DNA of 64,000 nt, taken from NCBI RefSeq assembly GCF_900101895.1, contig NZ_FMVF01000002.1, forward strand, positions 378,451 through 442,450, written 5' to 3'. A program made the translations under genes and the position numbers. Below the pieces are notes generated by a model. It had not been told where the DNA came from, made no database searches, and saw nothing but the letters and a program-made list of their open reading frames with translations. Origin of the DNA: Flavobacterium caeni (lineage in GTDB: Bacteria; Bacteroidota; Bacteroidia; Flavobacteriales; Flavobacteriaceae). Each line of letters starts with the position of its first letter. Position 1 is the stretch's first letter. Positions 1 to 11,169 of this stretch are shown here, in pieces.

Positions 1-1
1 A

Positions 2-703
2 GGCGACGACGACCTGTTTTATTTCACCAAGGTCAAGCCGGTTTGCAACCAGCACATTTCGGGTGTGGTCATCAATTCGAAATCGAAGGCGCCTATTGCA
101 ATGGCGTCGGTCAGGGCCTACGATCAATTCGGCGATTTTGTGACCGAAGGAGCGACCGACAACCAGGGCAAGTACAAGATTACCGTGCCATGTTCGAAGA
201 AGTACAAGCTTGTCGCGTCCAAAGTCAACCATTCGACCGATGAAAAAGAAGTCGAGACCAAGGGCAAGCACGATGTAGAGATACCCGACATCAACTTCGA
301 ACTCTCGAATTACGACGACCTCGTGGTCAAGGACAAGGGCGTCGAAAAGGTAGACGTGAACCCGATCTTTTTCAACTACGACAAATGGGACATCACGCCA
401 CAAGCCGCCGAGGAGCTCGACAAGGTGGTGTTCCTGATGCAGAAGTTCCCGAACATCCGCATCAAGATCGAATCGCACACCGACGCGCGCGGCAAGGACA
501 AATACAATTTGACGTTGTCGGACAACCGCGCCAAGTCGACACAAACCTATATCATTTCCAAGGGAATAGACGCAACTAGGATCGAAAGCGCCATTGGCTA
601 TGGCGAAAACCGACTGACCAACAAATGTAAAAACGGTGTCAAGTGCACCGAGGCGGAACACTTCAAGAACCGTCGTTCCGACTTTATCGTAATCCAGAAG
701 TAA
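2..703 (+). CDS. OmpA-family outer membrane protein, 3' part only
   Basis: The gene enters from the left edge: frame 2 is open from base 2, so the N-terminal part (often PD40-type repeats in this family) is missing. What remains starts GDDDLFYFTKVKPVCNQ, then a carboxypeptidase-regulatory-like beta-sandwich (SGVVINSKSKAPIAMASV, with later TDNQGKYKI), then a C-terminal OmpA domain that binds peptidoglycan. The OmpA signature is visible as FFNYDKWDITPQA, then IESHTDARGKDKYNLTLSDN and NRRSDFIV at the end. Members tie the outer membrane to the cell wall, and in flavobacteria often sit beside PorP/SprF proteins of type IX secretion; that link is inference because the upstream gene is outside the window. 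A terminator follows closely. Confidence 0.9.
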   Translation, partial: GDDDLFYFTKVKPVCNQHISGVVINSKSKAPIAMASVRAYDQFGDFVTEGATDNQGKYKITVPCSKKYKLVASKVNHSTDEKEVETKGKHDVEIPDINFELSNYDDLVVKDKGVEKVDVNPIFFNYDKWDITPQAAEELDKVVFLMQKFPNIRIKIESHTDARGKDKYNLTLSDNRAKSTQTYIISKGIDATRIESAIGYGENRLTNKCKNGVKCTEAEHFKNRRSDFIVIQK

Positions 704-729
704 GTTTTGTTGAGATTATTTCCAGGAGG

Positions 730-766
730 CCGCCCTTTCGATTAGGTTCGAGGGGCGGTTTTTTTT
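730..766 (+). terminator. Rho-independent terminator after the OmpA-family gene
   Basis: A GC-rich stem pairs CCGCCCTTTCGA with TCGAGGGGCGG across a short loop and is followed by eight T. It lies 27 bp after the stop codon at 701-703. Confidence 0.85.
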
Positions 767-802
767 GCGGGTAGTTAGCCCTGTCCTTTTTTTGGAATCG
801 TT

Positions 803-853
803 TTGTGGTAAAATTGCTGTGGTGTTTTTTTTACCACAAAAATTTCACCACAG
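803..853. repeat. Imperfect 21-bp inverted repeat with T-rich loop
   Basis: Arms 803-823 and 833-853 pair at 17 of 21 positions; each carries two TGTGGT/ACCACA words, and the loop is mostly T. It resembles the stronger inverted repeat at 57215-57269, where the words are TGTTGT/ACAACA with the same spacing. Confidence 0.6.
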
Positions 854-946
854 ATTTAGGATCACCCCATGACATTTCCTGTAGCTTTTCGGGTTGGTTT
901 TTCTACGTTCGGTGTTTGTGGCGGGTCGATCGTTTGGTTTGTGGTG

Positions 947-1113
947 TGGCAGTTTTACGGTTTTTCTGTAAGGAAGTAGTTTTGAAAATGGTTAGCTTCG
1001 CACTAGGGAAGGGGGCATTGGAAGTATACCCCAACGGAATTTAAAAATACCATGCAAGCAGATTTTCTGTACTTTTTGTTAAAGTTTTGCGATTTGCCGA
1101 AAGTCGGCAGTTC
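947..1113 (+). repeat. Dispersed intergenic element, copy A
   Basis: About 165 bp that aligns with 56724-56884. Shared blocks, in order: TTTTTCTGTAAG, a CACTAG box, GGGAAGGGGG, TACCCC, CTGyACTTTTTGTTAAAGTT and a final GTCGGC. The G-run and CCCC could pair as a hairpin. There is no open frame conserved between the copies. Nature unknown; it could be a structured RNA or a relic repeat. Confidence 0.65.
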
Positions 1114-1203
1114 TGGCCATCGATTTTTTGATCGTAACTATGAGGTTTGAAGTTAAGGTTTGACTTTCTTCCTTCGGAACTTAGCCGCGAAGTTTCGGGA
1201 TGG

Positions 1204-1265
1204 TTTTTGGAATTTGATTTTTGGAATTTGATTTTTGGAATTTGGAATTTGTGATTTGGAATTTG
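1204..1265. repeat. TTTGGAA-type heptamer tandem repeat
   Basis: The 14-mer TTTTTGGAATTTGA occurs at 1204-1217 and 1218-1231, a near-copy follows at 1232-1245, and two more GGAATTTG words come after. The unit is built from 7-base steps and is the same word as at 35894-35921. Confidence 0.8.
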
Positions 1266-1287
1266 CCTACCGAAATTTTACATTTAA

Positions 1288-3975
<2,688 letters not shown>

Positions 3976-3979
<4 letters not shown>

Positions 3980-4674
3980 AAGCTGTCGTAGAGTCAAAAT
4001 CAGTCCGTATTTGGTACCGCGCGTTGGCAGCGGCTTATTTTTCGGTGGCCGTTTTTGAGATCGTCGCCGAGTTTCTCAAAGAAAAGCCGCTGATCATGGC
4101 CACCAAACCACTGTTGATGCCGCTCATGATCGTACTGTATTTACATACTTCCAAAAGACGCAATCCGTACTTTGTGACCGCGCTTTTTTTTAGCTGGATC
4201 GCCAACATGTTGTTTGTGTCGACCGATTTCAACTACATCATCACCGGCACGTTGTTTTTTACCGCTTATCGCGTCTTGGTCATTTTTATTGTGGTACGGC
4301 ACATCAAGATTCCGGGCGTGATTCCGCTGTTTATCGGGTGTTTGCCGTTTTTGTTCATCTACCTGTTTACGATCAACCTGACCTACGAGGAGCAACAGGA
4401 CGGGTTTTGGCTGTTTTTGCTGCAGGGCATCTTCACGATTATTTTTGGTGGGTTGTCGCTCGGGAGTTACATTTTCAAATCGAACAGGGCCAATACCTAC
4501 CTGCTCATCAGCACCATGTTGTTCACCTTTACACAATTCCTTTTTGTGATACGGCTGTTCTATACGATCAATATCTTTCAGCCGTTGGCCATGCTTTTGT
4601 ATGTGGTCGGACAGTTTTTGCTGTTCAAGTTCCTGATCATCGAGGAGAAAAAATTGGCGCAAAACCAAAATTGA
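3976..4674 (+). CDS. YhhN/TMEM86-family membrane protein, second of three
   Basis: A 232-residue integral membrane protein. The signature MATKPLLMPLMIVLYLHTSK sits near residues 40-60, and an aromatic- and hydrophobic-rich series of helices runs to a basic C-terminus. The paralogue block NRANTYLLISTMLF near residue 175 matches NDNKANSWLAISTLLF of the third copy. The start shares the ATGA overlap with the gene before. Likely a lysoplasmalogenase-type protein; substrate not determinable from sequence. Confidence 0.75.
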
Positions 4675-4790
4675 AACGCTGCAACGGCAAGCGCATTTTT
4701 ATTTTTTGTACATTTAAGGTCCCCAAACAAAACGCCATGGTCAACCTACGCCGTGTTTTGGTTTTTTGACCAACCCTTAAACCCTTCGTT

Positions 4791-5480
4791 TTGGACACGC
4801 TGGCCCATCCCAAAATAGCGCGTATCTTGCCGCAGTGCTTTTTTGCACTCATGGCCGTTTTGGTGGTGTGCGAACTGTTTGTCTGGAAAATGGCACTGCT
4901 GGTGCTCAAGCCCATGCTCATTCCTACGCTGATGCTTTGGTATTGGCTTACGTCAACCAAGCGGAACGCGATTTACCTTTTGGCGCTGCTGTTTGCGTTG
5001 GCCTCGAATGTGTTCCTGCTTTCAGACGAAACAAAATTTCTGGTGTACGGCATCGTTTCGTTTATGGTTTACCGCATCCTGACGATTGTGCTCGTGGTGC
5101 GGTTGGTGCAGTCGATACTGTGGCTGCCGTTCATCGTGGCGACGCTTCCGTTTTTGTTTATTTTTTCGTGTCTGATCAACCTCACGCTCACACCCGAGAT
5201 GCCGAGTTTTTACCCCACCATCATCAACGGGTTGCTCATCGCCGCGCTGGCCGGCATCGCACTGTCGAATTATGTGCTCAACGACAACAAGGCCAATTCA
5301 TGGTTGGCCATCAGCACGCTGCTTTTTATTGTATTGGTCTTTTTGTTCATGATCCAGCATTACTACCTGGCAAACATGGCCTTCAAGCCGATGTCGGCCA
5401 TACTGTTTGCGTTTGCGCATTACACGTTCTACCGGTTTGTGATCGAATCCGAAAAAAGGAAAAGGTCAGACGATTATTGA
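4791..5480 (+). CDS. YhhN/TMEM86-family membrane protein, third of three
   Basis: A 229-residue membrane protein with VLKPMLIPTLMLWYWLTSTK near residues 36-55. The start appears to be TTG at 4791: it places the KP motif at the same distance from the N-terminus as in the second copy, whereas the next in-frame ATG (4851) would remove most of the first helix. A 116-bp gap separates it from the second copy, so it may have its own promoter. It converges with the metallophosphatase gene, the two ends overlapping by 15 bp. Confidence 0.72.
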   Translation: MDTLAHPKIARILPQCFFALMAVLVVCELFVWKMALLVLKPMLIPTLMLWYWLTSTKRNAIYLLALLFALASNVFLLSDETKFLVYGIVSFMVYRILTIVLVVRLVQSILWLPFIVATLPFLFIFSCLINLTLTPEMPSFYPTIINGLLIAALAGIALSNYVLNDNKANSWLAISTLLFIVLVFLFMIQHYYLANMAFKPMSAILFAFAHYTFYRFVIESEKRKRSDDY

Positions 5481-6377
5481 CCTCCCGTTGGACAACTTGG
5501 ACTTGTCGGTGTCAAAATAAAAGTCGATGCGCCCCAGGTTGATGCCGTAGCACCCCGCTTGATTCACGATCGTATCGATCCCCGCTGCATTTTTTACCAC
5601 CGTGGGTTTGTCCAAAAACGTATGCGTGTGCCCGCCAATGATGAGGTCGAGGTCTTGTGTAGCCGCGGCCAGTTTCATGTCGGAGATTTTATCGGGGTCG
5701 TTTTTGTATTGGTAGCCAAGGTGCGACAAACAAACCACGAGGTCGCATTTTTGCCCGTGTTTTAAGGTGTGCGCCATGTCTTTGGCCACCGCTACGGGAT
5801 CGTGGTACACGGTTTCCTTGTAATTGCGTTTGTCGACCAGGCCCGCGAGTTCAATGCCCAGGCCAAAAACGCCTACTTTGATGCCGTTCTTGTCAAAAAT
5901 CTTGTAGGGCTTTACGATGCCGTCCAAAATCGTGTTCCGAAAATCGTAATTGGCCGACACGAATTCGAACTGGGCGTTGGGCAATTGCGCATAAAACCCA
6001 TCGATGCCATTGTCGAAATCGTGGTTGCCCATCGTCGACAAATCATAACGCATCAGGCTCATGAGCTTGAATTCGAGCTCGCCGCCAAAATAGTTGAAGT
6101 AGGGGGTGCCCTGAAAAATATCGCCCGCATCCAAGAGCAACACATTCGGATTTTCTGTCCTGATGCTTTCAATGAGCGCCGCGCGTCTTGCCACGCCGCC
6201 CATGTTCGGGCTTTTGGGGTGTGTGGCCGGGAACGGATCTATGTAGCTGTGCACATCGTTCGTGTGCAAAATCGTCAAATGATTGGCTTTGGGTTTTTCG
6301 AAAGCCATCAGCGGCAAGCCCATCCCTGTGATGGCAGTGGCTGCGGCGGTGTTTTTTATGAATTGTCTTCTTTCCAT
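5466..6377 (-). CDS. Metallophosphatase, 5'-nucleotidase catalytic domain, Tat-type signal
   Basis: A 303-residue protein matching the catalytic N-terminal half of UshA-type 5'-nucleotidases. The start ERRQFIKNTAAATA is a twin-arginine-like signal, suggesting export in folded form. Metal-binding motifs are visible: HTNDVH (D41, H43), LDAGDIFQG (D86), MGNHD (N118, H119) and GGHTH (H250, H252). The C-terminal substrate-binding domain is absent and is encoded separately by the gene just upstream in the same direction (6493-7272), with a palindromic element in the 115-bp gap. Likely hydrolyses extracytoplasmic nucleotides or related phosphate esters; exact substrate unknown. Confidence 0.9.
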   Translation of the reverse strand: MERRQFIKNTAAATAITGMGLPLMAFEKPKANHLTILHTNDVHSYIDPFPATHPKSPNMGGVARRAALIESIRTENPNVLLLDAGDIFQGTPYFNYFGGELEFKLMSLMRYDLSTMGNHDFDNGIDGFYAQLPNAQFEFVSANYDFRNTILDGIVKPYKIFDKNGIKVGVFGLGIELAGLVDKRNYKETVYHDPVAVAKDMAHTLKHGQKCDLVVCLSHLGYQYKNDPDKISDMKLAAATQDLDLIIGGHTHTFLDKPTVVKNAAGIDTIVNQAGCYGINLGRIDFYFDTDKSKLSNGRSIIV

Positions 6378-6383
6378 TTTTTA

Positions 6384-6472
6384 GGAGCTTATTCCCGCTA
6401 TCCGTTTCAATCTTTTACGGCTTCCGCTGCGCTGCGGCCGCAAAAGGATTTCCACTGCTATCGGGGCTAGGG
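6384..6472. repeat. Palindromic intergenic element, copy 1 (GCAAAAGGAT type)
   Basis: The sequence runs from GAGCTTATTCCCGCTATCCG to GCTATCGGGGCTAGGG. In its centre ATCTTTTACGGC faces GCCGCAAAAGGAT, with an inner CCGC/GCGG stem. It lies between two co-oriented nucleotidase genes. A diverged second copy is at 27608-27700. Elements of this general kind are common between genes in Bacteroidota, by my recollection. Confidence 0.6.
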
Positions 6473-6492
6473 GTTCGTCGGCTTACCGGGAT

Positions 6493-7272
6493 CTATTTTT
6501 CCTGAGAGATACGTACATCTCTCGTTGCCGGAATCGTATCCGCATCCTTAAAATAATCGATCAAAATGTTGCGCAACTTGTAATCCAAATCATACTTCGC
6601 GGTCGATTTCTTGAAAAATAACATGTTGTCGCCGCCGTTGTACAAATAATCATTGGTGCCCACATAATAGATTTTGCCGTCTTCGATGGGTTTGCCCTGA
6701 ACCAGTATGTTTTTCGCAACACCGTTTTTGTCGATCGTAAAAGTCAAGCCCGACAACGGATGCGGCTTTTTCTCGGCGATAAAATAATTGATCAGTTCCA
6801 TGACCGTCGCGCCGTTCATCGCGCACACCACCATCGAATTTTCGAACGGCATGATCTCGAACGCCGCACGCGTGGTCACATCGCCTTTGGGAATAATCGT
6901 ACGGATGCCGCCGTGGTTGAGCATCACGATGTCTATTTTTTTGCCTTCGCGCTTTTCGAAAACCTTGTTGCCGTATTGCATGGCCACGTCGGCAAACAGG
7001 TTGCCCATGGTGGTTTGCCATTGGCCGTTCTTGTCCAGTGTTTCGGGCGCATAGGCCAAAACGGTATTCAAATCCTGGTCGACCTTGTCGCGGTATGGCT
7101 TGACGATGCGCTCTATTTCGGTGCTTGAACCCGCTTTTTCATCGATGCTTATTTCCTTACCTTCGATACGCGTCACGACAGGCTTTTGCGGCCCGCACGA
7201 CACCGCCGCGGCAAATGTTAAGAATAAAACAAAATAGTTTAAGGGAACGTTATAGTTTTTTAGTTTTACCAT
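6493..7272 (-). CDS. 5'-nucleotidase C-terminal domain lipoprotein
   Basis: A 259-residue protein with a lipoprotein signal (hydrophobic LNYFVLFLTFAAAVSCG, lipid-bearing Cys near residue 26). The rest is a 5'-nucleotidase C-terminal domain: MGNLFADVAMQYGN, LNHGGIRTIIPKGDVT and the substrate-stacking region NDYLYNGGDNM. It lacks the metallophosphatase half, which follows as a separate gene. The two proteins probably act together at the periplasmic side, one lipid-anchored and one soluble. It is divergent from the DUF6913-like gene. Confidence 0.88.
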   Translation of the reverse strand: MVKLKNYNVPLNYFVLFLTFAAAVSCGPQKPVVTRIEGKEISIDEKAGSSTEIERIVKPYRDKVDQDLNTVLAYAPETLDKNGQWQTTMGNLFADVAMQYGNKVFEKREGKKIDIVMLNHGGIRTIIPKGDVTTRAAFEIMPFENSMVVCAMNGATVMELINYFIAEKKPHPLSGLTFTIDKNGVAKNILVQGKPIEDGKIYYVGTNDYLYNGGDNMLFFKKSTAKYDLDYKLRNILIDYFKDADTIPATRDVRISQEK

Positions 7273-7294
7273 CCGATAAATGCGGCTATTTGTC

Positions 7295-7302
7295 TAAATT
7301 TG
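7295..7302 (+). promoter_or_regulatory. -7 box TAAATTTG upstream of the DUF6913-like gene
   Basis: Exact TAnnTTTG match 19 bp before the ATG at 7322; no clear TTTG at -33. Confidence 0.4.
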
Positions 7303-7321
7303 TTTGCCAAGTAAAAGTAGT

Positions 7322-7840
7322 ATGTTTTTAAGTTACATCAAGAATTTTTTTACGCAAAAAATCGTTAAGAAAAGCTTATCAAACGCCAAACTGGACGCGG
7401 CCCAAGAGACGATTAAAACCGTAGGGATCATCTTCGATGAAAGCTATTTTTACGAGAAACAAGCCCTTATGGCCGAGCTGGTTAAAAATGGAATTCAGGA
7501 GAACCACATCAAAGTGTTGGTTTTCAAGAACAAGATCAAAAAAAACGAACAATTCGACTACCCGGTTTTCAGCCACAAAGATTTGAGCTGGCAGGCCACG
7601 TTCCACAACTCGGCGGTAAAGGAATTCATCGCGCAAAGGTTCGATTTGCTGATCAATTATTACGATGTCGAAAAGTCGGCGCTCATGATCGTTTCGAACC
7701 AATCCAAGGCGAAATTCAAGGTCGGATTCGCGTCCATCGACAAAAAGCTGAACCATTTCATGATCGACACCGCCGCCGAAAATTACCAACTGTTTGTCGA
7801 AGAACTGTTCAAATACCTGAAAATACTAAATAAAATATAG
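7322..7840 (+). CDS. Flavobacterial conserved protein (DUF6913-like)
   Basis: A 172-residue soluble protein of unknown function. The N-terminus [19 protein letters not shown] and the block [15 protein letters not shown] resemble the DUF6913 family that commonly precedes dapA in flavobacteria. The ATG at 7322 is preferred over an in-frame upstream ATG at 7304 because the family starts with a short FLxYIKxFF segment and because the -7 box overlaps the upstream start. It ends 5 bp before dapA, so the two are probably cotranscribed. No catalytic motif recognised. Confidence 0.75.
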   Translation: MFLSYIKNFFTQKIVKKSLSNAKLDAAQETIKTVGIIFDESYFYEKQALMAELVKNGIQENHIKVLVFKNKIKKNEQFDYPVFSHKDLSWQATFHNSAVKEFIAQRFDLLINYYDVEKSALMIVSNQSKAKFKVGFASIDKKLNHFMIDTAAENYQLFVEELFKYLKILNKI

Positions 7841-7845
7841 CCTCT

Positions 7846-8727
7846 ATGCAATCACTCATCGGTACCGGCGTCGCGCTGGTTACACCTTTCAAGAAAGATT
7901 TTTCGGTCGATGTCGACGCGCTCCAGCGCATCGTTCGGTTCCAGATCGACAACGGCATCGATTACCTCGTCGTCTTGGGTACGACGGGCGAATCGGCCAC
8001 GCTCAGCAAAGCCGAAAAAGAACTCGTCATCCAAACAGTTGTCGAAACCAACAACGGCCAGTTGCCGCTGGTGTTGGGTGTCGGCAGTTTCAATACGGCC
8101 GATGTGGTCGAGGAGCTCAAAACCCGCGACCTTTCGGCATTTGCAGCAGTGTTGTCGGTGTCGCCATACTACAACAAACCCACGCAGGAGGGCATTTACC
8201 AGCATTTCAAAGCCGTGGCCGAAGCGTCGCCGGTTCCCGTAATTTTATACAATGTTCCGGGCAGGACCGCGAGCAACATGGCGCCGTCTACGGTGTTGCG
8301 TTTGGCCAAGGATTTCAAGAACATCGTCGGCATCAAGGAAGCGGCGGGCGATATTGTGCAGGCGATGAAACTCATCCAGGGCAAATCCAAGGATTTTCTC
8401 GTCATCTCGGGCGACGACATGATCACCCTGCCGATGGTTTTGGCGGGCGGAAGCGGTGTGATTTCGGTCATTGCCGAAGGGTTCCCGAGACAATTCTCCG
8501 ACATGGTGCGTCTTGGGTTACAGCGCAAAGTCGATGAGGCCTATGCCTTGCATTATGTGTTGGCCGATTCGATCGACATGATTTTTGAACAAGGCAATCC
8601 GGCGGGAATCAAGGAAGTGTTCAAGACGCTCGGACTGTCCGAAAACACGGTGCGATTGCCGCTGGTGAACGTCGATGAAAACCTGGCGGGCCGACTGCGC
8701 GACTTTACCAACAAATTGAGCGTTTGA
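7846..8727 (+). CDS. dapA: 4-hydroxy-tetrahydrodipicolinate synthase DapA
   Basis: Condenses pyruvate with aspartate semialdehyde at the first committed step of lysine and diaminopimelate synthesis; cytoplasmic. The 293-residue TIM barrel has GTTGES (T46, T47), YNVPGRT with catalytic Tyr135, and the Schiff-base lysine in GIKEAAGD (Lys164). Length is typical. It follows the DUF6913-like gene by 5 bp. Confidence 0.97.
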   Translation: MQSLIGTGVALVTPFKKDFSVDVDALQRIVRFQIDNGIDYLVVLGTTGESATLSKAEKELVIQTVVETNNGQLPLVLGVGSFNTADVVEELKTRDLSAFAAVLSVSPYYNKPTQEGIYQHFKAVAEASPVPVILYNVPGRTASNMAPSTVLRLAKDFKNIVGIKEAAGDIVQAMKLIQGKSKDFLVISGDDMITLPMVLAGGSGVISVIAEGFPRQFSDMVRLGLQRKVDEAYALHYVLADSIDMIFEQGNPAGIKEVFKTLGLSENTVRLPLVNVDENLAGRLRDFTNKLSV

Positions 8728-8745
8728 CCCGGTCAAAAAAATAAT

Positions 8746-8775
8746 TTTGTAGTCTGCAATTTATAACTAAATTTG
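8746..8775 (+). promoter_or_regulatory. Promoter of bamD
   Basis: TTTG (8746-8749) and TAAATTTG (8768-8775) are separated by 18 bp, matching the Bacteroidota TTTG/TAnnTTTG pattern. An overlapping TAATTTTG at 8742-8749 could be a second -7 box. Confidence 0.65.
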
Positions 8776-8832
8776 CCGTTGCTTTTGACGTGGCCAAAAA
8801 GGCCAAAAAATCGGCAAGACCAAAAGAAAAGA

Positions 8833-9633
8833 ATGAAGAGATTTTTATACGTATTGTTCCTCGCCGTGGCCGTCAGCGCTTGCAGCCCTTACCAAACGGC
8901 CATCAAATCTGAAGACGCTGGCGTCAAGTTCAACGAAGCGGTCCGGCAGTACGAAAAAGGGAAATACACCAAGGCCATCCGTCTTTTTGAACAAATTGCA
9001 CCGGCGTACCGCGGCAAACCGCAGGCCGAGAAAATGTTCTACCTGTTTGCGATGTCCTATTACAATACCGAGCAGTATTATTTGGCGGGCTACCAGTTCG
9101 ACAGTTTTACGTCGAGCTATCCCAAAAGCGAGAAAGCAGAGGAGGCGGCCTATTTGGGTGCCAAAAGCTACTCGATGCTCTCGCCCGTTTACAGTTTAGA
9201 CCAAAACGATACGGTAAAGGCAATTTCGAAGTTGCAGAATTTCATCGATGCCTACCCGAACTCGCAGTATTTTGCCGAGGCCAACGCGGCGCTCAAGGTC
9301 TTGACCGACAAACTCGAGAAAAAGGCGTTCGAAGTCGCCAAGCAATACAATACGGTAGCCGATTACAAGGCCGCGCTGGTGGCTTTAGACAATTTCATCG
9401 CCGATTTTCCGGGGACGATCTACAAAGAAGAAGCGCTGTATTACAAGTTCGATTCGGCCTATCAACTGGCCATCAACAGCGTGCCGTCTAAAATGGAGGA
9501 ACGTTTGAACAACGCCAAGATCGCGCACGCCAACCTGATCAAATTCAACGGCGAGACCAAGCGCAAAGGCGATGCCGACCAAAAATTGGAGCGCATAGAA
9601 AAAGATTTACAACAGTACAATAAACAACAATAG
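8833..9633 (+). CDS. bamD: Outer membrane assembly lipoprotein BamD
   Basis: A 266-residue lipoprotein: MKRFLYVLFLAVAVSACSPY has a clear lipobox with Cys near residue 17. It is followed by TPR-like helices (EAVRQYEKGKYTKAIRLFEQ, MFYLFAMSYYNTEQYYLAGY, FIDAYPNSQYFAEANAAL) typical of BamD/YfiO. BamD works with BamA to insert beta-barrel proteins into the outer membrane. The ATG at 8833 starts the signal peptide directly; an in-frame upstream start would add an unlikely basic leader. It is followed by rpoZ, which starts 6 bp after the stop. Confidence 0.93.
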   Translation: MKRFLYVLFLAVAVSACSPYQTAIKSEDAGVKFNEAVRQYEKGKYTKAIRLFEQIAPAYRGKPQAEKMFYLFAMSYYNTEQYYLAGYQFDSFTSSYPKSEKAEEAAYLGAKSYSMLSPVYSLDQNDTVKAISKLQNFIDAYPNSQYFAEANAALKVLTDKLEKKAFEVAKQYNTVADYKAALVALDNFIADFPGTIYKEEALYYKFDSAYQLAINSVPSKMEERLNNAKIAHANLIKFNGETKRKGDADQKLERIEKDLQQYNKQQ

Positions 9634-9638
9634 TGATG

Positions 9639-9956
9639 ATGGATTTAAAGAAGACGAGTGCTCCGGTAAACACGGTGACCTACAACAAAACCTCGATAGA
9701 GCAACCAACGGGCAACATCTACGAAGCGATCACGATCATGGCCAAACGCGCCAACCAGATCAATTCTGAAATCAAGAAGGAATTGACCGAAAAACTCGAA
9801 GAGTTTGCCACCTACAACGACAGCCTCGAAGAGGTTTTCGAGAACAAGGAGCAAATCGAAGTTTCTAAATTCTACGAAAAATTGCCAAAGCCGCATGCCT
9901 TGGCGGTTCAGGAGTGGCTCGACGGTAAAATTTACCACAGGGATACAACCAAATAA
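9639..9956 (+). CDS. rpoZ: RNA polymerase omega subunit
   Basis: A 105-residue protein beginning MDLKKTSAPVNTVTYNKTSI and containing NIYEAITIMAKRANQINSEI, the omega signature in its Bacteroidota form. It helps assemble the RNA polymerase core. Three starts are stacked in frame (GTG 9633, ATG 9636, ATG 9639); the last gives the usual MDLKK N-terminus. Between bamD and coaBC, as in other flavobacteria. Confidence 0.9.
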   Translation: MDLKKTSAPVNTVTYNKTSIEQPTGNIYEAITIMAKRANQINSEIKKELTEKLEEFATYNDSLEEVFENKEQIEVSKFYEKLPKPHALAVQEWLDGKIYHRDTTK

Positions 9957-9963
9957 TTACGGC

Positions 9964-11169
9964 ATGTCTGTCTTAAGCGGTAAAAAAATATTGCTCGGTG
10001 TTTCGGGTGGCATTGCCGCATACAAGACTGCATCGCTCGTGAGACTTTTCATCAAAGCCGGCGCCGAGGTCCAAGTGATCATGACGCCGGCTTCGAAGGA
10101 TTTTGTCACGCCGCTTACGCTTTCGACCCTTTCCAAGAATCCGGTCCATTCGACTTTTTACGACGAGCACGACGAAAATGCCCAGTGGAACAACCATGTC
10201 GAATTGGGGCTTTGGGCCGATCTGATGCTCATCGCGCCCGCCACGGCCAACACACTCTCGAAAATGGCGACGGGCAACGCCGACAACCTTTTGATTGCGA
10301 CGTATTTGTCGGCCAAGTGTCCGGTGTATTTTGCGCCGGCGATGGATCTCGACATGTACAAACATCCGTCTTCGTTGGCGAGTTTTTCGACGCTGCAACA
10401 ATTCGGCAACACGATGATCCCGGCCGAAAACGGCGAGCTCGCGAGCGGGCTCTCGGGCGAAGGACGCATGGCCGAACCCGAAAACATCATCGCGTTTCTC
10501 GAAGCCGATTTGGGTACGAAACTGCCGCTGCGCGGAAAAAAAATACTCGTTACCGCGGGACCTACATACGAAGCGATCGACCCCGTGCGTTTTATAGGCA
10601 ACCATTCGTCGGGCAAAATGGGGTATGACATCGCCAACGAAGCCGCGCGTCTGGGGGCGCAAGTGGTCTTGGTTTCGGGGCCCACGCATTTGAAACCGGC
10701 CAACGGCATCGAAGTGGTCCGTGTCGAATCGGCGCAGCAAATGTACGAGGCCTGCCATGCCAATTTTGGTAGCGTCGATGTGGCGATTGCCGCCGCAGCC
10801 GTCGCCGATTACCGTCCGAAACAAGTGGCGGCGCAAAAAATAAAAAAGACCGAAGCCGATTTTACGATCGAACTCGAAAAGACCAAAGACATCCTTGCGT
10901 CGTTGGGCGAAATCAAGAAAAACCAATTCCTGATCGGGTTTGCGCTCGAAACAGAAAATGAGTTGGAACACGCCAAGGCCAAGATCGTCAAGAAGAACCT
11001 CGATTTGATCGTGCTCAATTCGCTCAATGACGAAGGCGCGGGTTTTGGAAAATCGACAAATAAAATTACCTTTATCGACAAAGAATTCCATATCGAACCG
11101 ATGCCGTTGCAATCCAAGGAAGCCGTTGCGGCAGATATCATCAAAAAAGTAATCGCACATTATGCCTAA
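9964..11169 (+). CDS. coaBC: Phosphopantothenoylcysteine decarboxylase / phosphopantothenate-cysteine ligase CoaBC
   Basis: Bifunctional enzyme of coenzyme A synthesis, 401 residues. The N-terminal flavoprotein decarboxylase half has GVSGGIAAYKTASLVRLF, the catalytic His in WNNHVELGLWADL (about residue 78) and PAMDLDMY at 125-132, a variant of the PxMNxxMW motif. The C-terminal ligase half has VTAGPTYEAIDPVRFIGNHS, SGKMGYDIANEA and AAVADYRPK. The ATG at 9964, 7 bp after the rpoZ stop, is chosen because an upstream in-frame ATG lies inside rpoZ. It overlaps the next gene by 8 bp. Confidence 0.96.
   Translation: MSVLSGKKILLGVSGGIAAYKTASLVRLFIKAGAEVQVIMTPASKDFVTPLTLSTLSKNPVHSTFYDEHDENAQWNNHVELGLWADLMLIAPATANTLSKMATGNADNLLIATYLSAKCPVYFAPAMDLDMYKHPSSLASFSTLQQFGNTMIPAENGELASGLSGEGRMAEPENIIAFLEADLGTKLPLRGKKILVTAGPTYEAIDPVRFIGNHSSGKMGYDIANEAARLGAQVVLVSGPTHLKPANGIEVVRVESAQQMYEACHANFGSVDVAIAAAAVADYRPKQVAAQKIKKTEADFTIELEKTKDILASLGEIKKNQFLIGFALETENELEHAKAKIVKKNLDLIVLNSLNDEGAGFGKSTNKITFIDKEFHIEPMPLQSKEAVAADIIKKVIAHYA

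Noticed and set aside
805..1044. A 79-codon frame in the gap before ligA
   Set aside because: It overlaps the inverted repeat and dispersed element and is not conserved in the second copy.
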